NCBI GenBank assembly: GCA_963669295.1
Contig: OY769938.1
Location: 2,418,001-2,482,000 of the forward strand
Reading direction: 5' to 3'
DNA from: G963669295 sp963669295
Lineage (GTDB): Bacteria > Bacteroidota > Bacteroidia > Flavobacteriales_D > CALLUQ01
DNA: 64,000 bases
In this document: piece by piece, positions 18,227 through 27,280 of the stretch
How positions within the stretch are numbered: the first letter of the stretch is position 1
How the letters are laid out: each line of letters opens with the position of its first letter
The notes under the pieces: generated by a model
Databases searched by the model: none
The model's input: only the letters and a program-made list of their open reading frames with translations
What the model was told of the DNA's origin: nothing
Position numbers and translations under genes: made by a program

Positions 18227-19519
18227 ATGAATGTTTTAGTATTAGGTTCTGGAGGCCGCGAACATGCTTTGGGTTGGAAAATAGCGCAAAGTTCACAGTT
18301 GGATAAATTGTACATCGCACCAGGAAATGCGGGAACAAAAACAGTGGGCGAAAATGTGAATATTAGCGTTACTGATTTTGAAGGCATTAAAGCCCTGGTA
18401 CTTGAAAAAGACATTCACCTGGTGGTGGTTGGGCCGGAAGATCCATTGGTGAAGGGAATCCACGATTTCTTTAACAACGACCCGGCACTTTCGCATGTTA
18501 CTGTAATCGGCCCTGAAAGCAAAGGGGCTCAATTGGAAGGCAGTAAAGAATTTGCCAAAGAATTCATGCAGCGACACAACATCCCTACTGCTGCCTATCA
18601 AAGTTTTACCCGCGATGGATTGGAAGAAGGCTACGCTTTTTTGGAATCGTTGAATCCACCGTATGTGTTGAAAGCAGATGGGCTGGCAGCCGGAAAAGGG
18701 GTGGTGATTTTAGACGATCTTAAAGCCGCTAAAAAAGAACTGAAAGCCATGCTTGCCGATGCGAAATTTGGTGATGCAAGCAGCAAAGTGGTGATCGAAG
18801 AGTTTTTAAATGGCATTGAGCTGTCGGTATTTGCCATCACCGATGGAAGCTCTTACAAGTTGTTGCCCTCGGCCAAGGATTATAAGCGCATTGGCGAAGG
18901 AGATACAGGGTTAAATACTGGAGGTATGGGAGCCATTTCACCTGTTCCTTTTGCCGACAAAGAATTCATGGAAAAAGTGGAGATGCGTGTGGTAGCCCCT
19001 ACAGTAAATGGACTGAAAAAGGATGAAATTCCGTACAAAGGGTTTTTGTTTTTTGGTTTGATGAATGTAAAGGGCGAGCCGTATGTTATTGAATACAACG
19101 TACGCATGGGAGATCCTGAAACAGAAGCAGTACTGCCACGTTTAACTTCCGATATATTGGATTTGTTTGAAGGCGTAGCTACTGGCACACTGTCTGAACG
19201 CGATGTCGCTTTCGATCCTCGTACCGCTGTAACGGTAATGTTGGTGTCGGGAGGTTATCCGGAAGCCTACGAAAAAGGAAAGGCAATCACCGGCCATGCA
19301 AAGGCTGAAGGAAGTTTAATTTTTCATGCAGGCACTAAGGAAGAAGCTGGGAAAGTAGTAACAAATGGTGGTAGGGTTATTGCTGTTACTGCTTATGGAA
19401 AAGACATTGAAGAAGCATTAGAAAGATCGTATAAAGGAGCAGCAGGAGTAGAATTTGAGAAGAAGTATTACCGATCGGACATCGGATTTGACCTCATAAA
19501 AATGCCCCAGCAAGCATAG
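18227..19519 (+). CDS. purD: phosphoribosylamine-glycine ligase
   Basis: PurD joins glycine to phosphoribosylamine with ATP in de novo purine synthesis. The 430-residue protein begins MNVLVLGSGGREHALGWKI. It has the ATP-grasp segments VLKADGLAAGKGVVI (near residue 145) and EFLNGIELSVF, and the signature RMGDPETEAVLPRL near residue 289. Length is normal. purQ is 1.4 kb downstream, so this is a loose purine neighbourhood rather than a full pur operon. Confidence 0.97.
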   Translation: MNVLVLGSGGREHALGWKIAQSSQLDKLYIAPGNAGTKTVGENVNISVTDFEGIKALVLEKDIHLVVVGPEDPLVKGIHDFFNNDPALSHVTVIGPESKGAQLEGSKEFAKEFMQRHNIPTAAYQSFTRDGLEEGYAFLESLNPPYVLKADGLAAGKGVVILDDLKAAKKELKAMLADAKFGDASSKVVIEEFLNGIELSVFAITDGSSYKLLPSAKDYKRIGEGDTGLNTGGMGAISPVPFADKEFMEKVEMRVVAPTVNGLKKDEIPYKGFLFFGLMNVKGEPYVIEYNVRMGDPETEAVLPRLTSDILDLFEGVATGTLSERDVAFDPRTAVTVMLVSGGYPEAYEKGKAITGHAKAEGSLIFHAGTKEEAGKVVTNGGRVIAVTAYGKDIEEALERSYKGAAGVEFEKKYYRSDIGFDLIKMPQQA

Positions 19520-19569
19520 CTGAGGCAATCCTCATATCATAAAGATAAAAAATACAATAAATAGATGGG

Positions 19570-19752
19570 TTACTTCATTGAACCCTCTTGCTCGGCATGT
19601 TGGTTGTATTTCTTTTGCAAGTTCAACCAGTACAACATCCCTACAGCACCAACCATGCAAAATAAGTAGTTGGGCATATTACCGCTCCACTCTAATATTC
19701 CGAACGACCATTCTAAAAAACGACCGATAGCAAAAACAACATCTTGAACCAT
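19570..19752 (-). CDS. small membrane protein (DUF6341-like)
   Basis: This is a 60-residue protein with a hydrophobic central segment (YLFCMVGAVGMLYWLNLQKK) and an amphipathic start, ending HAEQEGSMK. It resembles the short membrane proteins annotated DUF6341 in Flavobacteriia, which also sit next to purD and a DUF6427 gene; that link is from memory and not checked. It is divergent from the next gene. Function unknown. Compact, in a conserved setting, it is likely real. Confidence 0.65.
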   Translation of the reverse strand: MVQDVVFAIGRFLEWSFGILEWSGNMPNYLFCMVGAVGMLYWLNLQKKYNQHAEQEGSMK

Positions 19753-19827
19753 AATAATGTAGTTGAATAATGATGGTTACAAATGTAGTTAATAATTCAA
19801 AAAAGAAAAATTTATCTTAGCGTTGCT

Positions 19828-20820
19828 ATGATCGTAAAAATCTTTCGTACCAACCAACCCCTGGTTTTGTTTGTCTTGCCGGTTGTAGCAGCGGCTTTAT
19901 GGGCCATTTCATTTCTTTATCCTGCAGAAGTTACCGTAAGTCAGCCGATGCCACTTTACGCCTTGTTTTCGTGGCTGATAGGCGATCACGTTATTGTAAA
20001 CATTGCTGTGGCCATGGCCATAGTAATTGCCCAGGCCATTTTCCTCAATGGCATCTTCAACAACAATGAATTTATAAATAGAGAAACGTATTTGCCGGCA
20101 TTGTTGTACACCATTTTTTGCGGGGCTTTTGTTAGTCAGCATGGCATGCACCCGGCCTTGTTTGCCAATTTCTTTTTGCTGTTGGCTTTGCGCAGGGTAT
20201 TGGTTATTTATCGGCAGCCCAACGTGTATTCGCAGGTATTTGATGCAGGCATATTTATAGGCATTGGCTCTTTGTTTTATTTCCCCACCTTGTTGGCTTT
20301 TCCATTCATTTGGATGGCGCTCACCATTTTGCGTCCTTTCATTTGGCGAGAGTGGTTTATTCCGGTACTGGCAGCGGTGGTGCCTTATTTGTTTGTGGCA
20401 GTATATTACTATTGGCAAGAGCAGCCCGAAGCATTGTGGCAATTGTACCAGCGTAGCGATTTTTCTATGGCTCATGACTTCATTGGGCATACCGCCCTTA
20501 ATTATACCTTCCTTGGCTTGTTGTTGTGGTTGTTGCTGGTGGGTATATCGCATGTATTCAACAGCATGCGCAACAGCACCATGCGTTATAAAAAAGTGTT
20601 GCGTACCTTCTTTAGCTTTGCTTTCGCTACCCTGCTGATATATGCCCTTTCTTGCTTTAATGTAGACGAAAACTATCGTTTTGTGCTATTGGCCATACCT
20701 TTAAGTGTGTTGTACACCTTTTACTTTTTTAAGGCTAAACACCAATGGTGGGCCGAGTTGTTGTTTTACAGTTTGTTGGCCATTATTGGTGTTGGTTTGT
20801 ATGTTGAAATCGGTTCATAA
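19828..20820 (+). CDS. integral membrane protein (DUF6427-like)
   Basis: This 330-residue protein is almost entirely hydrophobic, with about nine or ten predicted membrane helices spread along its length (for example VLFVLPVVAAALWAISFLY near residue 12 and LLIYALSCF near residue 270). It has no signal peptide cleavage pattern. The placement between the small membrane gene and purQ and the start MIVKIFRTNQPLVLFVLP suggest the DUF6427 family of Flavobacteriia. No catalytic motif is visible. The function is unknown. It is transcribed toward purQ with a 66-bp gap. Confidence 0.7.
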   Translation: MIVKIFRTNQPLVLFVLPVVAAALWAISFLYPAEVTVSQPMPLYALFSWLIGDHVIVNIAVAMAIVIAQAIFLNGIFNNNEFINRETYLPALLYTIFCGAFVSQHGMHPALFANFFLLLALRRVLVIYRQPNVYSQVFDAGIFIGIGSLFYFPTLLAFPFIWMALTILRPFIWREWFIPVLAAVVPYLFVAVYYYWQEQPEALWQLYQRSDFSMAHDFIGHTALNYTFLGLLLWLLLVGISHVFNSMRNSTMRYKKVLRTFFSFAFATLLIYALSCFNVDENYRFVLLAIPLSVLYTFYFFKAKHQWWAELLFYSLLAIIGVGLYVEIGS

Positions 20821-20859
20821 CTTTTTGCTGGTTAACTTCTCCTTTTCAGGCTTTATGGT

Positions 20860-20867
20860 TAATTTTG
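20860..20867 (+). promoter_or_regulatory. possible purQ -7 box
   Basis: TAATTTTG matches the TAnnTTTG element and is followed by GC, 19 bases before the purQ ATG. No TTG at the right distance is obvious. Confidence 0.4.
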
Positions 20868-20886
20868 CCGCGAAACAAGTAAACCT

Positions 20887-21579
20887 ATGAAATTCGGAGT
20901 CATTACTTTCCCAGGATCCAACTGCGACGAAGACATGATCTACGTGTTGGAAACCATTATGCAACAAAAAGTAGAACGCCTTTGGCACAAAGATACCGAC
21001 CTGAAAGGGGTTGATTTTGTGGTGTTGCCCGGAGGGTTTTCGTATGGCGACTATTTGCGTTCAGGAGCTATTGCACGCTTCTCACCCATTATGGAAAAAG
21101 TGATTGAGCACTGCAACAATGGAGGTTATGCACTGGGTGTTTGCAACGGATTTCAAATTCTTTGTGAATCGGGGTTATTGCCTGGTGCATTGTTGCACAA
21201 TAACAACCAAAAGTTTATTTGTAAAAACGTATACATCACCCCTCAAACGTTCGATACCCTTATTACATCGTCGTTAGAAGAAGGGCGTGCCTACCAGGTG
21301 CCAATTGCCCATGGCGAAGGGCGCTACCATGCCGATGAAGCAACCATGCAAGCATTGAACGACAACGGCCAGGTGTTGTTCCGTTATTGCGATAGTGATG
21401 GCGATACTTCAGCAGCCAACAATCCCAATGGATCGTTGGGCAACATTGCTGGAGTAACCAATGCCGGTAAAAATGTGTTTGGCATGATGCCACACCCCGA
21501 GCGCGCTGCCGATGAAGAATTGGGCAACGTGGATGGCCGTGCCCTGTTCGAATCTATTCTCGGATTGGTAAACGCTTAA
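20887..21579 (+). CDS. purQ: phosphoribosylformylglycinamidine synthase, glutaminase subunit
   Basis: PurQ supplies ammonia from glutamine to PurL in step four of purine synthesis. The 230-residue class I amidotransferase has KFGVITFPGSNCDED at the start, LPGGFSYGDYLRSGAIA near residue 48, the nucleophile in LGVCNGFQILCESGLLPG and the His/Glu pair in MMPHPERAAD near residue 200. A stand-alone PurQ implies the multi-subunit PurLQS enzyme rather than the fused PurL; PurS and PurL are not in the window. The gene ends three bases before the convergent ATPase gene. Confidence 0.96.
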   Translation: MKFGVITFPGSNCDEDMIYVLETIMQQKVERLWHKDTDLKGVDFVVLPGGFSYGDYLRSGAIARFSPIMEKVIEHCNNGGYALGVCNGFQILCESGLLPGALLHNNNQKFICKNVYITPQTFDTLITSSLEEGRAYQVPIAHGEGRYHADEATMQALNDNGQVLFRYCDSDGDTSAANNPNGSLGNIAGVTNAGKNVFGMMPHPERAADEELGNVDGRALFESILGLVNA

Positions 21580-21582
21580 CCT

Positions 21583-23121
21583 TTATTGCAAAATATCTTC
21601 GGCATAATCCGGATGGTCGGGGAAGGGATACACAATAACATTGTGCTCGTTGATGATGTTGAACTTGTTGTAAAACATTGGGTGAATCACGTACCGGTCT
21701 TGTGAATTGATCACCAATCGATCTTTTAATGCATACTCGAAATCGGCCTTAATGATGTTGGTACGCCCGGTATCCTGACTCCTTACCCGGCCTACAATGC
21801 CCATTTCAGCAATGATTTGCCTGAATTTATAGGGCGAGTAGGTACCTGAAGTCCATTCGGCCGCAGTACGTGGGGCATATTTGTCGAGCAAATTGCCGCG
21901 AAATACTGCTGGAAAGCCGCGCAAAGCATCTAAAATTCTGCCCAGGTTGGCGTATATTTTTGAATACGAATTAATCACTTCATTGGCCAATTCAATCTCC
22001 GCATCTTTCATGCCCATAATAATGGTTTCAGCATTAAAATGAGGGAAGAATTTCACCTGCTCCGATAAGCGTGCAATTTTGTTTAGAATGATGACCAACT
22101 GCCTTGGACGCATTTGCGTATGTCGCAAAATATATGGGAAAACACGCTCGTTGGCTCCGTATTCATTTCGAATTTCTTTGGGGTAATAGGGCAGCCACAT
22201 TTTTTGATAAACATCCTGAAACTTTTCCCAGTTAATGTCTTGTTGACTTGCCTCGTCGAGCAAATCATGTTCTTTCAAGTAAAGGTAGTACCTCCACGAA
22301 ATGAGCTTTACCAGGTCTTTGGGCCGCCAAATAAGGTAAACAGGATTGCGTACAAACTTGGTGGTGTTGGCAATTTCATTTTCGGAGATGTAGGGGAATA
22401 TTTCGGCAGCAATGAATGTTTTGATGAAAATGCCTTTGTGGGCGTACTGGATGTTGAAATTGCTGCTGCATTGAATCAGTGCTGCTACTGCTTGCATCAT
22501 TGCCGTGTCGGAAGTGTCGTAGCGTTCCAGGGTATCAATGGCAATGATGATAGGGTTTTGAGTCAACAGCTCTTCGGCTTTTTGTTGTGCTTTGCCAACC
22601 ACATTTGAGGTGATGTGCTCATCCAACTCATCGGTGAGTTCTCCGTCGTCACGTAAAAAAGCATTGATGAGTCCGGTAAGTACACTTTTAATGAACCCAG
22701 CCGGCTTTTGAGCGCTCGAGAAGTGCGATGCTTTTTTGATGGCTTCATCTTCATCTTTCAGCTCATTGAAGATGAGCAGCCAAATGAGGTATTCCCAAAT
22801 TTTTACCAGTCTGGTGTTGTTGAGCTCAGCCGAAGTGCCGATGCTGTTTGACATCTTCGACAGTACTTTGTAATAAATTTCTGGCTCATCTACATCAATG
22901 CACCGGGTATTGGGCAGTGTTTCCTGAAATTTGAAATACTCTGCCAGCGACGATTTTCCAGTTCCTCTACGCCCAATAATTAAATAATTATCGCGCTGTA
23001 GTGCATCGTCGTTAAACGGTGCTTCCTTGAAAAAATACGCCTTGTAATCGTTTTGTAATAAAACCTTTTCGTGTTCGCAACATTCTTCACCAAAAGGACT
23101 CCTCAATACGTTCGTGCTCAT
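21583..23121 (-). CDS. P-loop ATPase of uncertain role (Sll1717-like)
   Basis: This 512-residue protein has a Walker A motif GRRGTGKS at residues 50-57 and a probable Walker B in PIIIAIDTLERYD near residue 190. The C-terminal third has a winged-helix-like segment followed by a region ending VIHPMFYNKFNI. It resembles the P-loop ATPases annotated Sll1717 family, some of which are found in defence or signalling clusters. No recognised effector or partner gene is adjacent: purQ is convergent and a T9SS cargo gene is divergent. It has no signal peptide or membrane helices, so it is cytosolic. Function not assigned. Confidence 0.65.
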   Translation of the reverse strand: MSTNVLRSPFGEECCEHEKVLLQNDYKAYFFKEAPFNDDALQRDNYLIIGRRGTGKSSLAEYFKFQETLPNTRCIDVDEPEIYYKVLSKMSNSIGTSAELNNTRLVKIWEYLIWLLIFNELKDEDEAIKKASHFSSAQKPAGFIKSVLTGLINAFLRDDGELTDELDEHITSNVVGKAQQKAEELLTQNPIIIAIDTLERYDTSDTAMMQAVAALIQCSSNFNIQYAHKGIFIKTFIAAEIFPYISENEIANTTKFVRNPVYLIWRPKDLVKLISWRYYLYLKEHDLLDEASQQDINWEKFQDVYQKMWLPYYPKEIRNEYGANERVFPYILRHTQMRPRQLVIILNKIARLSEQVKFFPHFNAETIIMGMKDAEIELANEVINSYSKIYANLGRILDALRGFPAVFRGNLLDKYAPRTAAEWTSGTYSPYKFRQIIAEMGIVGRVRSQDTGRTNIIKADFEYALKDRLVINSQDRYVIHPMFYNKFNIINEHNVIVYPFPDHPDYAEDILQ

Positions 23122-23398
23122 AATAACTAACCCTATGCATTAATAACGTTAAAATACCCTAAATATTACGAAAAACAAGGGTTTTAGCACGTTCTTTTAC
23201 TGTATTTATTCTAGCGGTAAATGCCTGGTTGTATTCCTTAGAACTGAAAATCAGAAACATAGCAAATCTCTGATTTATTAAGGGAATTTTCCAATTTCTA
23301 AAGTTAGAGGTGAAAAAGCTGTTAAATATGAGGTTGCTAACAGGAGAAGGTAGAGTTAAATTTATAACAACGCTTGCTACAGTATAACATTTTGTTAA

Positions 23399-24646
23399 AT
23401 GACTCTCTTTCGCTGCTTGTGTAGTTTAAAGCTACACCTACTCTCTACCTTTGCCTGCTTCTTGATGGCTTTAAGCGGGCTGAGCCAAACCGTTTTTTGG
23501 ACAGAAACATTTTCCAATGGATGTGGCTCTGGTTGTACCGCTGCCAGTTATACCGGCCCTAACGGAACCTGGGGTGAAACCAATACAGGTTCTAACTCTG
23601 CGTCGGCTAACCGTTGGTATATAAGTGGTGCCGAATCTGATAATGGTGGTGGAGCAACCACTTGTTCTACTTCGGCTACTGATCCTTCGCTGCATGTAGG
23701 TTCTACTACGCTTGGCGACATTGGAGCCGCTTATGATGCTTCTCAACGCACCAACAAAAGAGCAGAATCGCCTGCCATCGATTGCTCTACCTATTCGGGC
23801 ATCAGCATCTCTTACAATTACATTGAGTTTGGCGACGCTACTACTGATGATGCTACCTTTTGGTATTACGACGGAGCAACATGGAGCCAGTTGGCTAACC
23901 CTGCGAAATCGGTGTGTTGCGGTGGCGCTTGCAGTGGCCTTAACCAGGGGCAATGGACCAACTTTACCATGGCACTGCCGGTCAGCGCCAATGGCAATGC
24001 CAACGTTAGAATAGGGTGGAACTGGTCGCAAGACAATGTTTCGGGTACCGACCCTTCTTTTGCAGTTGATGACATTCAGTTGAGCTACACCACTGTATTG
24101 CCCGTTGAGCTCATCAACTTTGGGGGTGAAGTGGTGGGCGGCAATACGCAACTGTATTGGCAAACAGCTACCGAACTTAACAACGATTTCTTTACGGTAG
24201 AACGTTCGCGTAATGGGGTGCGTTTTCATGAAGTGACCAGGGTGGCTGGTGCAGGAACCAGCCATGCTACGCTCAATTATTCGGTGCTCGACCCTACGCC
24301 TCCCCACGGCATTAATTATTACCGCCTCAAGCAAACCGATTACAATGGAGAATATTCGTACTCCAAAACAATTGCCCTTAACACCCTGCCCGAACAAGAC
24401 TTTATGATTGATTATGCCGCTGGACAAAGCAATGGGGTTACTGTGCACCTGGTAACCTCCAATGCATCAACAGTAGTGTTAGAGGTTTATGACTTGATGG
24501 GGCAGCGGTTGGCCGTGGCCAATTATAGGGCTGTTGAAGGCCCCAATACTTTTCATGTAGGTGCCAGGTTATCGGATGGGATTTACCTATTAAAGATAGG
24601 AAATGCTTACACCTCGAAGGCAAAGAAATTCAAAGTTAAAGGATAA
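23399..24646 (+). CDS. secreted protein with T9SS type A sorting domain
   Basis: The 415-residue protein starts with a signal peptide (near LSTFACFLMALSGLSQ). The mature N-terminal part is a Gly/Ser/Thr-rich beta domain with six or more cysteines (for example CSTSATD and CCGGACSG), like the carbohydrate- or ligand-binding modules of Bacteroidota surface proteins. From about residue 234 it has LPVELINFGGEVVGGNTQLY, the common linker module, then a C-terminal sorting domain with VLEVYDLMGQRL and GIYLLKIG. The tail should be cut off after T9SS export and the protein released or anchored. Substrate unknown. Confidence 0.85.
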   Translation: MTLFRCLCSLKLHLLSTFACFLMALSGLSQTVFWTETFSNGCGSGCTAASYTGPNGTWGETNTGSNSASANRWYISGAESDNGGGATTCSTSATDPSLHVGSTTLGDIGAAYDASQRTNKRAESPAIDCSTYSGISISYNYIEFGDATTDDATFWYYDGATWSQLANPAKSVCCGGACSGLNQGQWTNFTMALPVSANGNANVRIGWNWSQDNVSGTDPSFAVDDIQLSYTTVLPVELINFGGEVVGGNTQLYWQTATELNNDFFTVERSRNGVRFHEVTRVAGAGTSHATLNYSVLDPTPPHGINYYRLKQTDYNGEYSYSKTIALNTLPEQDFMIDYAAGQSNGVTVHLVTSNASTVVLEVYDLMGQRLAVANYRAVEGPNTFHVGARLSDGIYLLKIGNAYTSKAKKFKVKG

Positions 24647-24681
24647 GGTTTAGCAGTAATTAGTCCTTTAGTTAGCTAGCC

Positions 24682-24715
24682 CCAACGCGGTACGGAACCC
24701 GCGTTGGTTTTTTTT
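24682..24715 (+). terminator. terminator after the T9SS cargo gene
   Basis: CCAACGCGG (24682-24690) pairs with CCGCGTTGG (24699-24707) across an eight-base loop and is followed by eight T. Confidence 0.88.
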
Positions 24716-24876
24716 GTGCCCAATTAATCGAAGCTTTTTAGCGAATCTCACTCCATCTTCTTCAAATAATCAAAAGCGCCAACAAATAGTAGGTAAGGCA
24801 GTATGCTATCATAAAGCACAATGAACCAACATTGGAATTCAATTGTACAGGATTACAAACGCCAAACAATAAAACA

Positions 24877-25548
24877 ATGAAACAGCCAAAGCCGACAGTA
24901 AAGATAGCCGCGCTTCCCGCCAAAAAAGGATTGAGCATCGATTGGATAAAACTCTTATTTGTAGCCATAGGTTTTTCGGCCATCGGAGCATTGGCCATGC
25001 ACATCATGGAGTTGGTGCCCTTGCACCGTTCAGCTCCCTTGTTGGTTATTCCCGGGTTTTTCTTTTTAGTGGGGGTAGGCATAAAATACCCCGCTGTAGG
25101 GAGGTTGGCTTTAAAAGGATGGGTGGCCGGAGTTATTGCCGTTACCTTGTACGACCTTTCTCGTATTCCCTTTATTTTGGCCGGTTGGAACGATTTTATT
25201 CCAAAAATAGGCGATTGGGCATTGAACGCTGAAGGCACACACGCTGTTGTGGGATATGCCTGGAGGTATATCGGTAACGGTGGTGGTATGGGCATAGCAT
25301 TCATCGTACTCATGAGCATGATGAACATCAAAGGAAAAAAAGTACTGGCAGGCTTAATTTATGGCTTGTTTGTATTTCTTTGCCTCGACATTACCTTATT
25401 GGTAGCGCCCAATGGATCGCAAATGATGTTTGAGATCACACCACTTATTTTTACTGGAAGCCTAATTGGACATGTAGTATACGGCCTGGTGTTGGGGGCA
25501 ATGGTGCAGCGCTTTACAAGAAGTATGGCGTTGCCAACCAGTTGTTAA
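24877..25548 (+). CDS. polytopic membrane protein of unknown function
   Basis: The ATG at 24877 gives 223 residues (MKQPKPTVKI...). An in-frame TTG at 24832 would add 15 residues of unlikely composition. About six membrane helices can be counted, including LFVAIGFSAIGALAMHIMEL and LLVIPGFFFLVGVGI near the start and LAGLIYGLFVFLCLDITLLV later. The sequence has GWxAGVIAVTLYDLSRIPF. No family is recognised. A downstream gene on the opposite strand ends 19 bp away. Confidence 0.6.
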   Translation: MKQPKPTVKIAALPAKKGLSIDWIKLLFVAIGFSAIGALAMHIMELVPLHRSAPLLVIPGFFFLVGVGIKYPAVGRLALKGWVAGVIAVTLYDLSRIPFILAGWNDFIPKIGDWALNAEGTHAVVGYAWRYIGNGGGMGIAFIVLMSMMNIKGKKVLAGLIYGLFVFLCLDITLLVAPNGSQMMFEITPLIFTGSLIGHVVYGLVLGAMVQRFTRSMALPTSC

Positions 25549-25567
25549 CCAGGGGTGTTGAAGGTGC

Positions 25568-25930
25568 TTACTCTGCTGTTTCTTCGGTCGCTTCGGTAGT
25601 GGCTTTTTCTCCCTCTTCCAATTCCTCCTCTTCCTCTTCTTCTTCCATTGTTTTTTCGTTCAAGCGAACAATGGCATTGGGTACCTTTTTCATCATGGCT
25701 TCATCCACACAGAAAAACCCGCTGCTAGCATCGGTAGTTTTGTTGCATGTAACTTTGATGAGGTAAATGGTGTCGTTGGTTTCTAGTGTAATGGCCTCAA
25801 ATACTTCTTGTTTGTGGTTCTCAATTTGTACGATGGCATGGTCAAAGCCATCTGGGTATTGCTGGTGTACCATTGCCAAAATATTGGGCGCAAGGTTCTG
25901 GTAGCTTACCAGCCGTTTTTTCTTTTTCAT
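25568..25930 (-). CDS. small protein with acidic C-terminal tail, function unknown
   Basis: From the ATG at 25930 the protein has 120 residues and begins MKKKKRLVSYQNLAPNILA. A longer reading from 25993 is possible but its extra 21 residues look like non-coding sequence. Residues 1-95 are a compact mixed fold; the last 25 residues are mostly Glu with Thr/Ala (EEEEEEEELEEGEKATTEAT). No domain is recognised. The Lys-rich head and Glu-rich tail suggest a small soluble protein with a disordered tail. Confidence 0.6.
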   Translation of the reverse strand: MKKKKRLVSYQNLAPNILAMVHQQYPDGFDHAIVQIENHKQEVFEAITLETNDTIYLIKVTCNKTTDASSGFFCVDEAMMKKVPNAIVRLNEKTMEEEEEEEELEEGEKATTEATEETAE

Positions 25931-26117
25931 GGGTGATTGTGTTTTTAGTGCGTTCGATTTCCAAATCGCTCCTTTATACAACTCCAAAAACACAAAAAAA
26001 TTTTAGCGACAGACAAGAAGTTTTCAAAAAAGTTGCAAAAGGCCATGTTGACGAAAAACCCGTCAACAAAGGGCTGCGGCTTATTGATGCTGTTGGAAGC
26101 CAAAGAAAATCAACGCG

Positions 26118-26717
26118 TTATTGCTGGTACAATTGCTGCTCGGAGATGTACTGTTTTACCGGTGCAGGAACAAGGGTAGCAATGTCTTTTTGTTCACGAA
26201 TGAGTCGACGTATTTGTGTGGAGGAAATGGGCAGCAATGGCACTTCGCAAAGGCGAAGGTGGGGATGTTCTAACCACTTTGAAGGTTGAGGCTGCTCTAT
26301 CTTTTCTTGTTCGGTGATGGCCCGTGGGTATACATAAATGAAATGCTGATCAATGATTTGTTGGTGTGCTTTCCAACGGTCGAAGTTGCGCAAGTTGTCT
26401 TCGCCCATCAGCAAAACAAATTCCGTATTGGGGTGTTGAGTGGTTAAATGGGTTAATGTATCGATGGTATACGATGGCTTGGGAAGTGTAAACTCCACGT
26501 CCGACACGTGTACTCCCTCTACATGAGCTACTGCCAGTTGTGCCATGTGTAGACGTTGTTCATCATGAAGCAAGGTGCTTTTTTCTTTCAGGGGGTTTTG
26601 CGGAGTAACCACCAGCCATACTTCATCGAGGTTGGTGTGCTGAGCCATGTATTGGGCAATGTGTAAATGCCCATTGTGAATGGGGTTGAAGGTGCCGAAA
26701 TACAGTCCTGTTTTCAT
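26118..26717 (-). CDS. nadD: nicotinate-nucleotide adenylyltransferase
   Basis: NadD adenylates nicotinate mononucleotide in NAD synthesis. The 199-residue protein has the nucleotidyltransferase motif GLYFGTFNPIHNGHLHIA (residues 4-21), the middle segment EFVLLMGEDNLRNFDRW, and the C-terminal LPISSTQIRRLIRE signature. Its ATG overlaps the stop of gmk by four bases, so the two are translationally coupled. Order yicC-gmk-nadD on the minus strand is common in Bacteroidota. Confidence 0.95.
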   Translation of the reverse strand: MKTGLYFGTFNPIHNGHLHIAQYMAQHTNLDEVWLVVTPQNPLKEKSTLLHDEQRLHMAQLAVAHVEGVHVSDVEFTLPKPSYTIDTLTHLTTQHPNTEFVLLMGEDNLRNFDRWKAHQQIIDQHFIYVYPRAITEQEKIEQPQPSKWLEHPHLRLCEVPLLPISSTQIRRLIREQKDIATLVPAPVKQYISEQQLYQQ

Positions 26718-27280
26718 GCGGTTAAAAAGTCGCCTACAACTTGTTCGGCTTCTTCAAATGCCCGTTGTAAGTTGTCGTTCAACAGTACGTGGTCGAATTG
26801 CCCGGCATAACCGAGTTCTTTGGCGGCTTTGCCCAATCTTCGAGCAATGCTTTCGGGTGTTTCTGTAGCGCGGTTTTGCAACCGCTCTCTCAAGTGGTCG
26901 ATAGAAGGGGGCTTTACAAAAACGGCCAGGGCACGATCGCCAAAAACCTTTTTCAAATTCACTCCTCCTTCAACATCTACGTCGAAGATCACGTGCTTGC
27001 CCATGTTCCAAATGCGATCAATTTCTGATTTCAGGGTGCCATAGAAGTTATCGGTATACACTTCTTCCCATTCTAAAAAGTCGTTGGCAGCAATTTTTGC
27101 TTTGAAATCGGCTACCGATAAAAAGTAGTAGTCTTTGCCATCTGTTTCGTTGGCACGCTTGCTTCTGCTACAGGCCGAAACAGAGAATTCTAACCCCATT
27201 TCTTGCTGCAACAAATGATGTACAATGGTGGTTTTCCCAGCGCCAGAGGGGGCCGAAAATATCACACACTTTCCGTTCAT
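26714..27280 (-). CDS. gmk: guanylate kinase
   Basis: Gmk phosphorylates GMP to GDP. The 188-residue protein has the P-loop CVIFSAPSGAGKTTIVHHLL (residues 5-24), the GMP-binding segment SRSKRANETDGKDYYFLS and the HVIFDVDVEGGVNLKK region. It starts one base after the stop of yicC and overlaps nadD by four bases. Nothing is missing. Confidence 0.96.
   Translation of the reverse strand: MNGKCVIFSAPSGAGKTTIVHHLLQQEMGLEFSVSACSRSKRANETDGKDYYFLSVADFKAKIAANDFLEWEEVYTDNFYGTLKSEIDRIWNMGKHVIFDVDVEGGVNLKKVFGDRALAVFVKPPSIDHLRERLQNRATETPESIARRLGKAAKELGYAGQFDHVLLNDNLQRAFEEAEQVVGDFLTA

Noticed and set aside
23471..24448. 325-codon minus-strand open frame opposite the T9SS cargo gene
   Set aside because: It lies wholly antisense to a gene with a signal peptide and clear sorting domain, and its product has no recognisable features.
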